From Geothrix sp. (lineage in GTDB: Bacteria; Acidobacteriota; Holophagae; Holophagales; Holophagaceae): a DNA stretch of 64,000 nt. Every line of letters starts with the position of its first letter. Positions within the stretch are counted from its first letter, which is position 1. Positions 61,774 through 64,000 of this stretch are shown one piece after another. The notes under the pieces were generated by a model. The model was not told the origin of the DNA. It was given only the letters and a program-made list of their open reading frames with translations, and made no database searches. The stretch is taken from the NCBI RefSeq assembly GCF_020622065.1, contig NZ_JAHRYQ010000001.1:558001-622000 (forward strand), written 5' to 3'. Both the position numbers and the translations under genes were made by a program.

Positions 61774-63639
61774 GTGACCATCCTCCTCCTCATCCTCCTG
61801 TCGGCGCTGCTGCAGATCGTGGCGGCCTGGTTCGCCCTGCGGATCAACCGGATCGCGGGGCGGCCCCTGGCCTGGATCCTGATGTCCTCGGCCCTGGCCC
61901 TGATGGCCGTGCGCCGACTCTTCCTGCTGGTGGAATTCCACCAGAACGGCTTTCCCGCCTACCTGCTTCCCAACGAGGTCATGAGCTTCGTGATCTCGGC
62001 CCTGCTGCTGGGAGGCGTCATCCTCATCCACGGGCTCTTCCGCGCCAAGGCCGCGGAGGCCGCGAGCCTGGAGGTGGCGCGGGCCGGGGCCCGGGAGGAT
62101 GCCGACAAGCTCTCCGCGGTGCTGAGAGCCACGCCCTTGCCCACCTGGATCGCCGAGGATCCCGAGTGCCGGGTCGTCCACGGCAATCCCGCCGCCGCCG
62201 ACCTGCTTCGGGTGCCCGTCGATGCGAACCACTCCGCTTCGGTTGCCCAAGAGGTCGGGGAGACCCAGGTGGCATGGACGGGCCACTTCCGGCTGGTGCA
62301 GCACGGGCGGGAGCTCCGGCCGGACGAGATGCCCATGCAGCGGGCTTGTCTAAAGGGGGAGGAGGTCCGGGAGGAGCCTCTGGATCTGATCTTTGACGAC
62401 GGGATCGTGCACCACCTCATGACCTATGCCACGCCCCTGCGCCTTGGGGATGGCCGCATCCATGGGGCCGTGTGCTGCATGGTGGACCTGACGGAATTCC
62501 GCCGGGTCGAGGGCGCCCTGGCCAAGGCGCACAAAATGGAGAGCCTGGGCATGCTCGCCGGGGGGCTCGCCCACGACTTCAACAACATCTTCCAGGTCAT
62601 GGTGGCCAATCTCGAGATGGCCCGATCCAGCGCGCCGGGGGAGTCCCCCGTGCGGAGCTACCTCGACCGCCTTCAGGCGGGCCTGGACAGGGCCTCCAAC
62701 CTCAGTCGCGACATCCTCCACTGCTCCGGGGGGGATCTGCGGCGACCCGAGTCCCTGGACCTGTCCTCCCTGGTGGCGGGTGTGCTCGACCAGGTGGGTC
62801 TGGGGGTGACCCGCGACCTGGCGACCGTGCTGCCGCGGGTGATGATGGATCCTGTCCTGGTGGGTCGCGTGGTCGAGGGCCTGGTGACCAATGCCCTGGA
62901 GGCGAACTCGGCGCCGGGCGCCGTCCGCGTGCGGACCTTCATGCGGCAGGTCACCTCCGTCGAGCTGGCCGCGGGGCACTGGCCCGAGCCGGTGGAGCCC
63001 GGCCTGTACGCGGTGCTGGAAGTGACGGACCAGGGTGACGGCATCGATGCGGCCACCCTGCCGCGGATCTTCGATCCCTTCTTCTCGACCCGGGACATGG
63101 GGCGCGGCTTGGGCCTGCCCGCGGCTCTGGGGATCCTCCGGGGCCACCGCGGGGGCATCCAGGTGGAAAGCATCCCCGGGGCCGGCAGCGTCTTCCGGGG
63201 CTACTTCCCCTCGCCTGAAAGTCTGGAGACGCCCACCGTGCCGCCGGCCGATGGTTTGCCCACCCGCAACCTCGTGCTGCTGGCGGACGATGAGGCCGAG
63301 CTGAGATCGGTGCTGGCCGAGATGCTCCAGGAGTGGTTCGGGCTGGAGGTGGTGTGCGCCTCGGACGGGCAGGAGGCCCTTGAGATCTTCAACCACCGGC
63401 CCGAAGCCTTCGATCTCGTGTTCCTGGACGCGACCATGCCCCGCATGAACGGGGTGGAGGCCTTCCGGCGCATGCGCCAGGTTCGGCCGGGACTGCCGGG
63501 GATCCTGTGCAGCGGCTATGCCCTCCCGGCCTCCCGGGAGCAGGCCGTGGCCGAGGGGTTCGCCGACTTCCTGAAGAAGCCCTTCACCAGCAAGGAACTC
63601 CGGGAGATCCTCGACCGGGTGCTGACTTCCAGGGCCTGA
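61774..63639 (+). CDS. Hybrid sensor kinase (PAS, HisKA, HATPase, receiver)
   Basis: This protein of about 621 residues has three N-terminal membrane helices (ILLLILLSALLQIVAAWFAL, ILMSSALALMAV, MSFVISALLLGGVILIHGLF). A PAS domain follows at about 105-245. HisKA is KMESLGMLAGGLAHDFNNIF, and the HATPase has VTNALEANSA and DQGDGIDAATLPRIFDPFF. A C-terminal receiver follows at about 500-615 with LLADDEAELRSVL, LVFLDATMPRMNG and DFLKKPFTSKELRE. The start is uncertain: GTG at 61774 or TTG at 61744, and neither has a good site. The receiver may be the phosphorelay partner. Confidence 0.9.
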   Translation: MTILLLILLSALLQIVAAWFALRINRIAGRPLAWILMSSALALMAVRRLFLLVEFHQNGFPAYLLPNEVMSFVISALLLGGVILIHGLFRAKAAEAASLEVARAGAREDADKLSAVLRATPLPTWIAEDPECRVVHGNPAAADLLRVPVDANHSASVAQEVGETQVAWTGHFRLVQHGRELRPDEMPMQRACLKGEEVREEPLDLIFDDGIVHHLMTYATPLRLGDGRIHGAVCCMVDLTEFRRVEGALAKAHKMESLGMLAGGLAHDFNNIFQVMVANLEMARSSAPGESPVRSYLDRLQAGLDRASNLSRDILHCSGGDLRRPESLDLSSLVAGVLDQVGLGVTRDLATVLPRVMMDPVLVGRVVEGLVTNALEANSAPGAVRVRTFMRQVTSVELAAGHWPEPVEPGLYAVLEVTDQGDGIDAATLPRIFDPFFSTRDMGRGLGLPAALGILRGHRGGIQVESIPGAGSVFRGYFPSPESLETPTVPPADGLPTRNLVLLADDEAELRSVLAEMLQEWFGLEVVCASDGQEALEIFNHRPEAFDLVFLDATMPRMNGVEAFRRMRQVRPGLPGILCSGYALPASREQAVAEGFADFLKKPFTSKELREILDRVLTSRA

Positions 63640-64000
63640 TCAGGTCATCCGTTCGTGGGGCAAGGCCGGCACGGGGGCATAGACCGTGGCATGGGGGTCG
63701 TACATGTAGAGGTTGCCGACCTTCCCGGTGTAGGCGCACGCGAACTGCTGGATCTGGTCCGCGAAGCGGGTTTGCTCGTCGCGATCCCGGAAGATGGGCC
63801 CCCAGAGAGGATTGAAGGCCGCCTCCACGGTCTGGGTGAGGGCATCCAGTTCGAGGGTCTGCAGCTCGACGCGCCGCTGGAGGGCCTCGGCGCTGCTGGC
63901 CAGGTGCGCGGCCTCGTGGTCCAGGGCGATGGTGGCTTCGGAGCTCAGGCGAGGGCCCAGCAGATGCCGGCGCACCCGGTTGCGTTTCCACTGGTCCAGC
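63640..64000 (-). CDS. HAD-IG-type 5'-nucleotidase, C-terminal part (runs off right edge)
   Basis: Only about 119 C-terminal residues are seen. The frame is open to the window end, so the start is missing. The segment FNPLWGPIFRDRDEQTRFAD, followed by QQFACAYTGKVGNLYMYDP and ending LPHERMT, fits the C-terminal part of purine 5'-nucleotidases of the HAD-IG/cN-II type (...WGxLFR...TRFxxQ...YTxxVxNFxxYxP...PHE). The helix before it is a coiled-coil-like stretch. No catalytic DxDxT is visible because it would lie upstream. The call rests on the C-terminal motif from memory. Confidence 0.7.
   Translation of the reverse strand, partial: LDQWKRNRVRRHLLGPRLSSEATIALDHEAAHLASSAEALQRRVELQTLELDALTQTVEAAFNPLWGPIFRDRDEQTRFADQIQQFACAYTGKVGNLYMYDPHATVYAPVPALPHERMT

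Overview
The window reads as chromosomal DNA of a GC-rich, anaerobic or facultative Gram-negative bacterium. The evidence is outer-membrane and lipoprotein-type genes, a periplasmic molybdenum reductase with its own c-type cytochrome, a complete [FeFe]-hydrogenase set with maturases, a menaquinone-type methyltransferase, type IV pilus PilT and many two-component kinases. From memory of gene content, the best fit is Acidobacteriota, class Holophagae (Geothrix/Holophaga-like). This is an inference, since there is no rRNA gene here. I see no tRNA, rRNA, CRISPR, transposase or prophage, and no gene-free stretch above about 300 bases. Base use is even throughout, so the window looks like core chromosome.

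Layout. 1-7035 (minus): respiratory operon of cytochrome c, porin, molybdopterin reductase, FeS subunit, NrfD-type anchor, TorD-type chaperone and an NtrC-type regulator. 7321-9406: a small [2Fe-2S] protein and the Mo-cofactor genes mobA and moaA, which supply the reductase. 9417-14054: a propeller histidine kinase, TatD and a secreted protein. 14134-16101: a FecR/DUF6600-like protein. 16164-22542: two acyl-CoA dehydrogenases around a UbiE/MenG methyltransferase and a split Aer-like receptor (PAS protein plus MCP). 22625-28603 (minus): a small kinase, a Cache-PAS sensor, and the coupled set pyrR-pyrB-ORF6N-like-gpmI.

28750-34713 (plus) is a compact chemosensory operon: PilZ, CheY, a CheZ-like protein with a FliM-like N-terminal peptide, a triple-CheW protein, CheA and a CheW-CheZ fusion. 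34779-46923 is mostly housekeeping: asnS, a DUF493 protein, a PLP decarboxylase, an HU/IHF protein, pilT, typA, an S9 peptidase, a YdcF-like protein, a lipoprotein, rsmI and an MFS transporter.

46875-55238 (minus) is the hydrogenase locus in transcription order hydG-hydF-hydE-hydB-hydA-hydC: the three maturases, then a trimeric NAD-linked enzyme. Beyond it lie a DMT transporter, a translationally coupled operon of sensor kinase, ECF sigma factor and ChrR-like anti-sigma factor, two further sensor kinases, a DegT aminotransferase and the C-terminal end of a HAD-IG 5'-nucleotidase.

The points most worth a second look are the two CheZ-like phosphatases with different targeting modules, the kinase/ECF/anti-sigma operon with a doubled zinc-binding anti-sigma factor, the HydB subunit with two N-terminal ferredoxin-like domains, a [2Fe-2S] protein with a Ser in place of a cluster Cys, and a partial duplication of the asnS 3' end.
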